The translations under genes were made by a program, and so were the position numbers. Source: Rathayibacter sp. VKM Ac-2754 (lineage in GTDB: Bacteria; Actinomycetota; Actinomycetes; Actinomycetales; Microbacteriaceae). Taken from it: 64,000 nucleotides of DNA. The stretch lies in contig NZ_WUCC01000001.1 in assembly GCF_009807095.1 (NCBI RefSeq), positions 186,001-250,000 on the forward strand. Reading direction: 5' to 3'. The notes beneath the pieces are model-generated. The model was not told the origin of the DNA and searched no databases. It saw only the letters and a program-made list of their open reading frames with translations. Below, piece by piece: positions 33,717-40,756 of the stretch; within the stretch, counting starts at the first letter, position 1; each line of letters starts with the position of its first letter.

Positions 33717-34226
33717 GTGAACACCCTTAGCTTACCCTTTTCTCCCACACAAGTGTTGTTCGGCCACTGGGAGCGAGCCCTTGAAGGTTCGGTCGAGCCG
33801 GAGTGGAAGCCGGACCCGGTGAGCACCCCTATGCGGCTGCTGTCGCCGGTGGAGTTCGCCTCCCTCCGGGTCCAGCTTCGACGCAACGCCGAGGACCTTC
33901 GGCCGGACACGCACGGCCCCGTGACGGACGCCGCGTTGCGCATTGCGCTCTGGGAGGTCATGGGCAAGCGCTTCTCCGGCTACCGGCTGGCGCAGGAGCT
34001 ACAGCACTTCCACTTCCCGCATGTCCCCGAGTCCCGGGAGCCCTGGCGCGGGTGGGACATGCTGGCGGCCATCGACGCCACGGCCGACCTGCACGGGGTG
34101 GAGCTGGTTCTCAACGCGGAACCCGCCGAGCCCGCCTGGACTCGATTCCGCGAGATGCGCCTGTCAGAGCGCCTCGCGGAGGTCACCGAACGGAGAGATC
34201 TGGAGGTAGCTGGCGGGTCCAGGTAG
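33717..34226 (+). CDS. Hypothetical protein of the element
   Basis: A 169-residue protein not recognised. It has FSPTQVLFGHWERAL, MRLLSPVEFASLRVQLRRNAEDL and an FSGYRLAQELQHFHFPHVPE segment, helical overall, with several His and Trp residues. GTG start at 33717 preceded by AAGGAAGGAA. It stands alone between two terminator hairpins, so it has its own promoter within 33684-33716. Confidence 0.7.
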   Translation: MNTLSLPFSPTQVLFGHWERALEGSVEPEWKPDPVSTPMRLLSPVEFASLRVQLRRNAEDLRPDTHGPVTDAALRIALWEVMGKRFSGYRLAQELQHFHFPHVPESREPWRGWDMLAAIDATADLHGVELVLNAEPAEPAWTRFREMRLSERLAEVTERRDLEVAGGSR

Positions 34227-34331
34227 CGCCGCGGCAAGCGCTGGGGGTAGAGTCCCTCTCGCAAGTCAGCAAGAACGTCGGTCGGTCCGGGGTGAGTGAC
34301 ACAACTACATATCGCCAACTGGGGGAGGTCC

Positions 34332-34384
34332 CCGAAATCAAGCGCCCATTCACTTGGGCTGTCTAGTTTCGGAGGCCTTTTTTT
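34332..34384 (+). terminator. Probable intrinsic terminator with T-tract
   Basis: CCGAAA (34332-34337) pairs with TTTCGG (34367-34372), with an inner GCCCA/TGGGC stem (34344-34348, 34355-34359), and seven T at 34378-34384. The T-tract is offset by five bases from the stem. The 200-bp gap 34227-34425 otherwise shows no gene. Confidence 0.5.
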
Positions 34385-34425
34385 GTGCCGTCAGGCTGGT
34401 CAGCCCTTCCAAGAAGGAACCCACC

Positions 34426-34662
34426 ATGACGACACGAAAGGCACCAACAATGTCCACCCAGAGCGAGGCACCCACCCGACCCCAGTACGACTTTTTCGAC
34501 AAGTCCGAGGCAGCGGCCTCCCTCCGTGCAACCGTTCGCCAAGTCGAAAGGTGGACGGCCGAGGGACGTCTCGGCCACGTGCGCCTCGGCAACAAGACGC
34601 TTTACACGCCGGAACAGATCCGGGCTTTCGTCGCGTCCTGCACTGTCGACCCGTCGGCATGA
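34426..34662 (+). CDS. Excisionase-like helix-turn-helix DNA-binding protein
   Basis: A 78-residue protein. DFFDKSEAAASLRATVRQVERWTAEGRLGHVRLGNKTLYTPEQIRAFV has the MerR/excisionase winged HTH arrangement (a strand, EAAASL helix, RQVERW recognition helix, GNKTLYTPEQI wing). Such proteins bend att DNA for excision or regulate replication genes. ATG 34426 has AAGAAGGAA upstream; ATG 34450 is an alternative with GAAAGG. Its stop overlaps the primase start (ATGA). Confidence 0.75.
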   Translation: MTTRKAPTMSTQSEAPTRPQYDFFDKSEAAASLRATVRQVERWTAEGRLGHVRLGNKTLYTPEQIRAFVASCTVDPSA

Positions 34663-36881
34663 GCGCCGACAAGGAGCTGCCACCGCCATTGCAACGCGCC
34701 CTAAACAAGCTTGAAGGCGTCGAACACGTTGGCGGCGGTAAGTACAAGGCTCTGTGCCCAGCTCACGACGACCGCACTCCGTCGCTCTCGATTACGTGGA
34801 GCGACGAGAAGAAAAAAGTTCTCTTCTTCTGTCACGCGGGATGCACCCAGAAAGACGTGGCGCGTGAGATCGGGATGACGTGGAAGAGCCTCGCGGCCAA
34901 GATGTCGCAGGAGGCGGTGTACCGATACGCCGATGAGGACGACAACCTCCTCTACGAGGTCGTTCGCTATGGCAACGGTGCGGACAAGACGTTCAGCCAG
35001 CAACGCCCCGATCCGACGAACCCGAAGCGGCGGATCGGAGATATGGAGGGCGTAACTCCCGTCCCCTTCCGACTGATCGAGTTGCTCGGGGCGCTCAGCG
35101 AAGGTGAGGACGTCTGGATTGTCGAGGGCGAGAAGGACGTCTTGGCGATGGTCCAGGCCTATGGCGACTCGATGACTGCCACCTGCAACCACGGCGGGGC
35201 CGACATGTGGAAGGACGAGTACCACTCGGTCCACTTCATGGGCTCAACGAGCAAGGTGAGCATCGTCGCGGACCAGGATCCGCCCGGTTACCGGCACGCC
35301 CGCAAGGTTCGTGACTCCTTGCAGCGCGTGGCGGGCATCACGGCGCGTGTCGTGCGCTCCGCGGAGGGGAAGGATGCGGCGGATCACTGCGGCAACAACG
35401 GCTTGCAGGCATTCATCGAGCTGACCCCGGAGGAGCTGGATGCCGAGTGCGAGAGCCCGGCGAGCAGCAGCACCGACGAGGCGTGGACCGAGCTGGGCAA
35501 CGCCGAGCGATTCGTGGCAGAGAACCGCGAGGACGTGCGGTGGCTCTCGGAGACGAAGCGGTGGGCCGTGTGGACGGGGAAGGTGTGGGAGAACGACGAC
35601 CGCGAGAGCGTGGTCGAGCGGGCGAAGCAGTCGATCCGCGGCATCCGCGCGACGGCGGCGGCGTTGCCCGACGAGGCGCAGAAGGAGGCGCTGCGCTGGG
35701 CAAAGCAGAGCGAGTCAGCACGCGTGATCCGGGCGACGCTGGAGCTGGCTCGGTCGACTCCCGGCCTCACGATGCTGGCGCGCGAGTTCGACGTGGACCC
35801 GATGCTGCTCAACTGCCAGAACGGCACGCTCAACCTGTCCACGGGCGATCTGCAGCCGCACCGGCGCGAGCACTACTGCCGGAAGGTTCTCGGCGTCGCC
35901 TACGACCCGGCCGCGGAGGCGCCTGAGTTCGCGGCCTTCCTCGCTCGGGTACAGCCCGACCCCGAGGTGCGCAGCTTCCTCCAGAGGGCGGTCGGCTACT
36001 CGCTCACCGGTCGCACCGACGAGCAGAAGCTGATCCTGGCCCACGGCAACGGGGCGAATGGCAAGTCGACGCTGATCGAGCTCATCCGAGACTTGATGGC
36101 CGGTTATGCCTCGTCGTTGCCCGCGGACAGCCTCGCTGCGAAGCACTCCGGCGCCATCCCCAACGACATCGCCCGCCTCGACGGGGCGCGGTTCGTGTCG
36201 GTGATGGAGTTCGAGAATCACGCCGCCATCAACGAACGTCTCATCAAGCAGCTCACCGGTGGCGACATGCTCCAGGCGCGGTTCATGCGGGGTGAGTTCT
36301 TCGACTTCCGCCCCCAGGCCACCATCTGGATCTCGAGCAACCACCGCCCCGTGGTGAAGGAGACCGACGACGGAATCTGGCGCCGGTTCCTCCTCGTGAA
36401 CTTCCCGGTGCGCATCGCCGACGAGGACATCGACCGCGACCTCGGGCGCCGCCTCACCGAGAACGAGCTGCCCGGCGTCCTCCGCTGGGCAGTCGAGGGG
36501 GCGGTCGCCTGGCAGGAGCAGGGCCTGAACCCGCCGCAGTCGATCCTCGACGCCACGGAGGCGTACCGGGCGGAGTCGGACCTGTTCGGGGCGTTCGTTG
36601 AGGAGGTGTGCGTCCTCGGCTCGGAGGAGTCCGTCGCAAAGGACCAGCTCTTCGACACCTGGGCGGAGTGGTGCCAGCGCGGGCGCGTGCAGGCCGGAAG
36701 CAAGATCGCCTTCGGCCGGAAGGTGCGCGAGCGCGTCGAGGAGTTCGGCCTGGGCGAGACCCGCGTCGGCAAGGGGAAGGTTCACACCTGGACCGGTCTG
36801 AGCGTCGGAGAAGGCGGCTCAATTCGGCGGCTCAGATTGGTCCCGGAGCCCGAAAAACGAGCCGCCGACCCGTCAGGTTGA
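34659..36881 (+). CDS. P4-type primase-helicase (phage/satellite replication protein)
   Basis: A 740-residue replication protein. An N-terminal zinc ribbon (CPAHDDRTPSL...CHAGC, about 33-62) precedes a TOPRIM-like part (WIVEGEKD at 151-158, SIVADQD), then a D5_N-like region and a superfamily-3 helicase: Walker A HGNGANGKST near 463, sensor WISSNHRPVV, and a C-terminal winged segment. P4 alpha and related proteins prime, unwind and bind origin iterons. ATG 34659 is coupled to the HTH gene. Iterons lie right at its 3' end. All motifs look intact. Confidence 0.92.
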   Translation: MSADKELPPPLQRALNKLEGVEHVGGGKYKALCPAHDDRTPSLSITWSDEKKKVLFFCHAGCTQKDVAREIGMTWKSLAAKMSQEAVYRYADEDDNLLYEVVRYGNGADKTFSQQRPDPTNPKRRIGDMEGVTPVPFRLIELLGALSEGEDVWIVEGEKDVLAMVQAYGDSMTATCNHGGADMWKDEYHSVHFMGSTSKVSIVADQDPPGYRHARKVRDSLQRVAGITARVVRSAEGKDAADHCGNNGLQAFIELTPEELDAECESPASSSTDEAWTELGNAERFVAENREDVRWLSETKRWAVWTGKVWENDDRESVVERAKQSIRGIRATAAALPDEAQKEALRWAKQSESARVIRATLELARSTPGLTMLAREFDVDPMLLNCQNGTLNLSTGDLQPHRREHYCRKVLGVAYDPAAEAPEFAAFLARVQPDPEVRSFLQRAVGYSLTGRTDEQKLILAHGNGANGKSTLIELIRDLMAGYASSLPADSLAAKHSGAIPNDIARLDGARFVSVMEFENHAAINERLIKQLTGGDMLQARFMRGEFFDFRPQATIWISSNHRPVVKETDDGIWRRFLLVNFPVRIADEDIDRDLGRRLTENELPGVLRWAVEGAVAWQEQGLNPPQSILDATEAYRAESDLFGAFVEEVCVLGSEESVAKDQLFDTWAEWCQRGRVQAGSKIAFGRKVRERVEEFGLGETRVGKGKVHTWTGLSVGEGGSIRRLRLVPEPEKRAADPSG

Positions 36882-37175
36882 GCCGCCGAGGCCGAAACGA
36901 GCCGCCGCCAGACGACTTTCCTGCACTCTGGCGGCGGCTGCGAGGCAGGGCGGGCGAGAAATCTGAGCCGCTTTTGGTGATTGAGCCGCCATTGAGCCGC
37001 CATCTGAGCCGCCAGTTTTCCCTTGCGGTTGATGGGAAGTAGAGGTCTGGCGGCCTAGGCGGCTCTTTTTTCTAGCTATCCGTCCTTAAAGGAAAAGAAC
37101 ACTACTACCCCTCTACCTACTCCCCTACGGCACCGTTGCCCAGAATTCCGAGCCGCCTGAGCCGTCTGAGCCGCC
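36813..37175. repeat. Iteron-like array of GAGCCGCC (putative replication origin)
   Basis: The 8-mer GAGCCGCC occurs at 36859, 36880, 36899, 36983, 36994, 37006, 37150 and 37168, with one-mismatch copies at 36965 and 37159, and in inverted form (GGCGGCTC) at 36813, 36826 and 37058. Two clusters keep helical-turn-like spacing: 11 and 12 bases at 36983-37013, nine bases at 37150-37175. An AT-richer, pyrimidine-rich stretch (37063-37140) lies between. This fills the 344-bp gap after the primase-helicase gene and resembles satellite and plasmid origins. Confidence 0.7.
37006..37071 (+). terminator. Possible terminator within the iteron region
   Basis: GAGCCGCC at 37006 can pair with GGCGGCTC at 37058-37065, which is followed directly by six T. 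The loop is long (about 44 bases), with CCGCCAG/CTGGCGG as an alternative inner pairing. Confidence 0.4.
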
Positions 37176-37225
37176 TTGGGTGATTAGGCCCTATTCCACA
37201 GAAGTCCAAAGAAGGAGTAAAGACC

Positions 37226-38086
37226 ATGAGCGATGAAGGCCAGAGTGTTGGACTTTGGAATGACGGGAGAACGCCGAGCGTGTTGTGCAGTGCGCATCGA
37301 AGGAATGGCGACCCTTGTAAGCGACCACCTATGAAAGGCACGAATGTCTGCTCCACACACGGAGGGAGAGCCCCGCAGGTCCGTCGCAGAGCAGAACAGC
37401 GGATTGCAGAGTCCGCCGACAAGGCTGCTTACACGATGCTCCAGATCATGATGAATCCGAAGACCTCGGATCGTGACAAGATCGCCGCTGCCAAGGACCT
37501 TCTGGACAGGAACGGATTCATTGGCAAGCAGGAGCTTTCCGTCGACATGAAGATCTCCAAGTTCGACCAGATCGCGGCCGACATCGTGATGGACGTCGAG
37601 AACCTGGGGCCAGCCCCCACCTTCGACTACGAGGACATCGTGGACGCCGACGAGGTGGAGGACGACGAGCCCAAGCAGATGCGGATGCCGACACGGACCG
37701 ACGAGCAGATGGAGGCCTACGCTCGCGCCTCGGTCGTTGACGAAGAGATCGCCCTGCCCGCCCGGAAGGTTCCCGCCCCGCGGACGGCGACGGAGGACGA
37801 GTGGGCGGAGGAGCAGGCCTACCACCGGCGCAACCACACCCCTGCTCGGACCGACGCGTCCGATCCTGTCCACCCTCCGCGGAAGGTTCCGTCGCGCCGG
37901 TCGGGCAACGTCCCACCCAAGATGCAGTCGAGCGGGGACGCGCCTCGGCAGCTAGGGGCAGCGCAGTCCAGGCGGGACACGGTCGCGCCGCCAGCGCACC
38001 CGCCCGTCGAGGCCGACCCCAACGCCCGGGAATCGGACGGTCCGCGGAAGCGGTCGAGGGTGACCGGGCGTCGCCGGAAGGCGTGA
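37226..38086 (+). CDS. HGG zinc-motif phage-like protein (possible small terminase-like)
   Basis: A 286-residue protein. Its N-terminus CSAHRRNGDPCKRPP...VCSTHGGRAPQVRRRAEQRI is a Cys/His motif common in actinophage proteins found near terminase genes. A helical segment follows (KAAYTMLQIMMNPKTSDRDKIAAAKDLLDRNG), like the region next to that motif in small terminase-type proteins. The last 120 residues are charged and disordered, ending KRSRVTGRRRKA. ATG 37226 has GAAGGAG upstream. If it is a terminase small subunit, it would let the element redirect helper packaging; this is a hypothesis. Confidence 0.7.
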   Translation: MSDEGQSVGLWNDGRTPSVLCSAHRRNGDPCKRPPMKGTNVCSTHGGRAPQVRRRAEQRIAESADKAAYTMLQIMMNPKTSDRDKIAAAKDLLDRNGFIGKQELSVDMKISKFDQIAADIVMDVENLGPAPTFDYEDIVDADEVEDDEPKQMRMPTRTDEQMEAYARASVVDEEIALPARKVPAPRTATEDEWAEEQAYHRRNHTPARTDASDPVHPPRKVPSRRSGNVPPKMQSSGDAPRQLGAAQSRRDTVAPPAHPPVEADPNARESDGPRKRSRVTGRRRKA

Positions 38087-38091
38087 CGAGA

Positions 38092-38148
38092 GGGCCAGCG
38101 GCGGAACCCGCCCGCCGACCGCGGCGCGGGCATGTGCCCCGCTGGCCC
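38092..38148 (+). terminator. Inverted repeat after the HGG-protein gene
   Basis: GGGCCAGCGG (38092-38101) and CCGCTGGCCC (38139-38148) form a ten-bp stem around a GC-rich 37-base interval that can fold further (CCGCCGACCGCGGCGCGGG). No U-tract; termination is plausible. Confidence 0.45.
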
Positions 38149-38205
38149 AGAACCCACCCATACGCCCACGAGGACCCACAGGGCGCCCTCCGGGGTGAGC
38201 GGAGG

Positions 38206-38225
38206 GATTCTCTGGCCAGAGAATC
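38206..38225. promoter_or_regulatory. Perfect 20-bp palindrome upstream of recombinase operon
   Basis: Positions 38206-38215 (GATTCTCTGG) are exactly mirrored by 38216-38225 (CCAGAGAATC). It lies 104 bp before the first gene of the recombination operon and is followed by GGATTCCTGACCTGGCC. It fits an operator for a dimeric repressor or a crossover/binding site of the serine recombinase. Confidence 0.55.
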
Positions 38226-38328
38226 GGATTCCTGACCTGGCCTTTTGAACCGGTGGCGGGCAGGCGAAGGTAGCTCCGCCGCCAATTCTGAAGAAATAGC
38301 GGCGCCCCACGAAAACCAAGGAGAAATC

Positions 38329-38562
38329 ATGAGCCAGAACTACGAGATCGTCGCCCTCGACATCCTGTCGGAAACCATCGACCACCACTCGCTCGACCTT
38401 GTCGTCAACGACCAGCACCGGGGCGACGTGCACGCGGCGGTGGACTACATGATTGAGCAGGCCCTCCGCGCTGAGGTGGTCGACCCGGCCGAGGCCCACA
38501 GCCCGAGCGTCCGCGACCTGCTGGTCGACCGTCTCGTCGGCCTCCAGGCGGCGGTGCTCTGA
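38329..38562 (+). CDS. Small acidic hypothetical protein
   Basis: A 77-residue acidic protein starting MSQNYEIVALDILSETIDHH, with DYMIEQALRAEVVDPAEAH and LLVDRLVGLQAAVL helices. Function unknown. AAGGAGA gives a strong RBS for ATG 38329. It is the first gene of the recombination operon; its stop overlaps the serine recombinase ATG by one base (TGATG). Confidence 0.7.
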   Translation: MSQNYEIVALDILSETIDHHSLDLVVNDQHRGDVHAAVDYMIEQALRAEVVDPAEAHSPSVRDLLVDRLVGLQAAVL

Positions 38563-39272
38563 TGCGGCTCGTCGCTTACCTCCGCGTGTCCACGGACACC
38601 CAGGTCGAGGAGGGCAACGGCCTGGACGTGCAGGAGCGGATGATCGCCGCCTGGGCAACCCGCCACGGGCACGACGTCGTCGCCACCGAGGTGGACGCGG
38701 GTATCTCCGGCGTGAAGCCCGTCACCGAGCGCCCCGGCCTGGCCAGCGCCTTGCACCTGGTACAGACCGGCGCCGCGGACGGCATCGTCGTGAAGGACCT
38801 CGACCGCCTGGCCCGCTCCGTCACCACGCAGGAAGCACTCCTGGCTGAGGTGTGGCGCCGCCCCGAGTCTCGCGTGTTCACCGTCAGCAGTGGCGAGGTG
38901 CAACGCGACGACCCGGACGACCCGCTCCGCACGGCCATGCGCGAGATGGTCGGGGTGTTCGCCGGGCTGGAGCGCGCCATGATCTCTAAGCGCCTCCGCG
39001 ACGGCCGCAAGGCCAAGGCTGCACGCGGCGGCCATGCGGTCGGGCGGTCCCCGTACGGATGGCGCGCCATCGACGGCGACCTGATCCCCATCCCGCACGA
39101 GCAGGCAGCCCTGGAGCGCATGCGCACCCTGCGGTCGGAAGGTGCGCCCACCCGCCTGATTGCCTCCACGCTCACCGCCGAGGGCCACCTCACCAAGCGT
39201 GGAGGTCAGTGGTCGAGCGCCATCGTCTCCCGCATCCTGTCCCGCCACCCCGCCGAGAGGGCCGTCGCATGA
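38562..39272 (+). CDS. Serine recombinase (resolvase/invertase type)
   Basis: A 236-residue site-specific recombinase. The catalytic domain has AYLRVSTDTQVEEG with nucleophile Ser near residue 10, VDAGISGVKPVTERPGL, VKDLDRLARS (conserved Arg pair) and the E-helix MREMVGVFAGLERAMISKRLRDG. The C-terminal part GRSPYGWR...GHLTKRGGQWSSAIVSRIL is a recombinase-type HTH. It is short for a large serine integrase, so resolution, inversion or accessory recombination is more likely than integration. Coupled on both sides within a four-gene operon. Confidence 0.9.
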   Translation: MRLVAYLRVSTDTQVEEGNGLDVQERMIAAWATRHGHDVVATEVDAGISGVKPVTERPGLASALHLVQTGAADGIVVKDLDRLARSVTTQEALLAEVWRRPESRVFTVSSGEVQRDDPDDPLRTAMREMVGVFAGLERAMISKRLRDGRKAKAARGGHAVGRSPYGWRAIDGDLIPIPHEQAALERMRTLRSEGAPTRLIASTLTAEGHLTKRGGQWSSAIVSRILSRHPAERAVA

Positions 39273-39601
39273 GCGAGCACCACGACCCAACAGCCCTGGC
39301 CCGCCGCAAGCGCTCGGACGCGCTCGGGACCCGGCGTCGGAAGGCCAACCCGCCTACCGAACCCGCCTGCCTCGACCAGTTGAAGGTAGGCGACGTGGTG
39401 ATGCAGCACCGGGACCACCCGGTCGTCATCCTGCACGTCGGCTACGCGCACGCCATCAAGATTCCTGGTCGAGCGAGCACGGCTGCGCGAATTGTCGAGG
39501 TCCACACCGTGTACTGCCGATACGTCTGGGCGGACCCGAACGACCCCTCCTGGATCCTCGGTGACTTCGAAGCCGACGACGTCTTCCAAAGGGCCGTCTG
39601 A
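39269..39601 (+). CDS. Hypothetical protein with beta-rich core
   Basis: A 110-residue protein. After a basic tail (ARRKRSDALGTRRRK) comes a compact beta pattern: LKVGDVVMQHRDHPVVILHVGYA, RIVEVHTVYCRYVW, WILGDFEADDVF, reminiscent of small SH3-like barrels. Function unknown; position directly before the integrase suggests an accessory or regulatory role in excision. ATGA overlap with the serine recombinase and TGATG overlap with the integrase show tight coupling. Confidence 0.75.
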   Translation: MSEHHDPTALARRKRSDALGTRRRKANPPTEPACLDQLKVGDVVMQHRDHPVVILHVGYAHAIKIPGRASTAARIVEVHTVYCRYVWADPNDPSWILGDFEADDVFQRAV

Positions 39602-40737
39602 TGGCGAACGTTCGACAGGTCGAGCGCAAGGCGGGGCGGGCGTACGAGGTGCGCTGGCGAGAGCACGGCAAGGAGCGCCAGCGCACGTTCCCGGTGAAGC
39701 GCGAGGCGGAACGGTTCGCCTTGAAGGTGGAAGGCGAGCAGGCCGCGGGCGCGAGCACCGAGCCGCTGGCCGGGCGCGGCAAGACCTTCCAGGAGGTTCT
39801 CGACGCCTCGTTGGCAGCGAGCCGCCCGCGGCTGAAGCCGACCACGTACGAGGGCTACCTGCTGCTGTACAAGGCGCGCATCCTGCCCCGGTTCGGGAGG
39901 CAGCGCATCGCCGCGGTCACCTCTGAGCACGTCGAGCAGTGGATTGCGGGGCTGACGGCGGAAGGGCTCGCCACCTCGACCATCCGCAACCACTACGTCG
40001 CGGTGTCGAAGGTGTTCCGATACGCCGTGCGCCACCGGATTGTGAGCCACAACCCCTGCGACGCGGTGCAGCTACCCCGTGCCGGCTCGGCGGCGGACTT
40101 CGCGCCCGTATTCCTGACCGCTGCGCAGGTGGAAGCTGTCGCCGCTGAGCTGGACGCCGTGCACCCGTACGGGACTGTGGTGCGCTTCGCCGCGCAGACG
40201 GGGCTCCGCTCCGCCGAGATCTCCGGCCTGCGCATCCGCGACGTGAACCTTGCAGCGGGGCACGTTGAGGTTCGTCAGACCGTGAAGCGCCTCAACGGGG
40301 AGTGGGCCGTGGGCACGCCCAAGTCCGCCCGCAGCACGCGCAACGTTCCGCTGCTGAGCCGGGCGCTGACCGCTGAGCTACGCCGCCTGCTGGTTGCCCA
40401 CCCCGCCTCCGGCGACGGCAACGCGATCTTCTTCCCGGGGAACACTCACGCGTCGCGCCGCCTGGATTGGACACAGCCGCTCGACACGGGCCGGGTGCGC
40501 CGGTACCACCTGGTTCCCGCGGCCCGCCGCCTCGGCATCGCGGACCACATGCGCTTCCACGACCTTCGCCACACCTACGCGTCGCTGATGCTCGCCGCGG
40601 GGTTCGAGCCCTACAAGGTGAGCCGTTGGATGGGCCACGGCTCCGTCGCCACAACCGACGGCATCTACGGCCACCTCTACCAGGCCGACTACAACGCACA
40701 GATCGACCAGTTCGAGGCGTTCGTCGCCACTCGATGA
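39601..40737 (+). CDS. int: Tyrosine recombinase/integrase
   Basis: A 378-residue phage-type integrase. An N-terminal arm-binding domain (YEVRWREHGKERQRTFPVKREAERF) and a SAM-like core-binding domain (TYEGYLLLYKARILPRFG...HVEQWIAGL) precede the catalytic domain with Arg in QTGLRSAEI (about 202), HDLRHTYAS (His/Arg, about 319), WMGHGS and nucleophile Tyr in GIYGHLYQ. All five catalytic residues are present. It should recombine the 61-bp att core within the tRNA anticodon arm. Last gene of the recombination operon; convergent with the SIR2 gene 19 bases away. Confidence 0.96.
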   Translation: MANVRQVERKAGRAYEVRWREHGKERQRTFPVKREAERFALKVEGEQAAGASTEPLAGRGKTFQEVLDASLAASRPRLKPTTYEGYLLLYKARILPRFGRQRIAAVTSEHVEQWIAGLTAEGLATSTIRNHYVAVSKVFRYAVRHRIVSHNPCDAVQLPRAGSAADFAPVFLTAAQVEAVAAELDAVHPYGTVVRFAAQTGLRSAEISGLRIRDVNLAAGHVEVRQTVKRLNGEWAVGTPKSARSTRNVPLLSRALTAELRRLLVAHPASGDGNAIFFPGNTHASRRLDWTQPLDTGRVRRYHLVPAARRLGIADHMRFHDLRHTYASLMLAAGFEPYKVSRWMGHGSVATTDGIYGHLYQADYNAQIDQFEAFVATR

Positions 40738-40756
40738 ACGCGGAGTACATTCAGTT

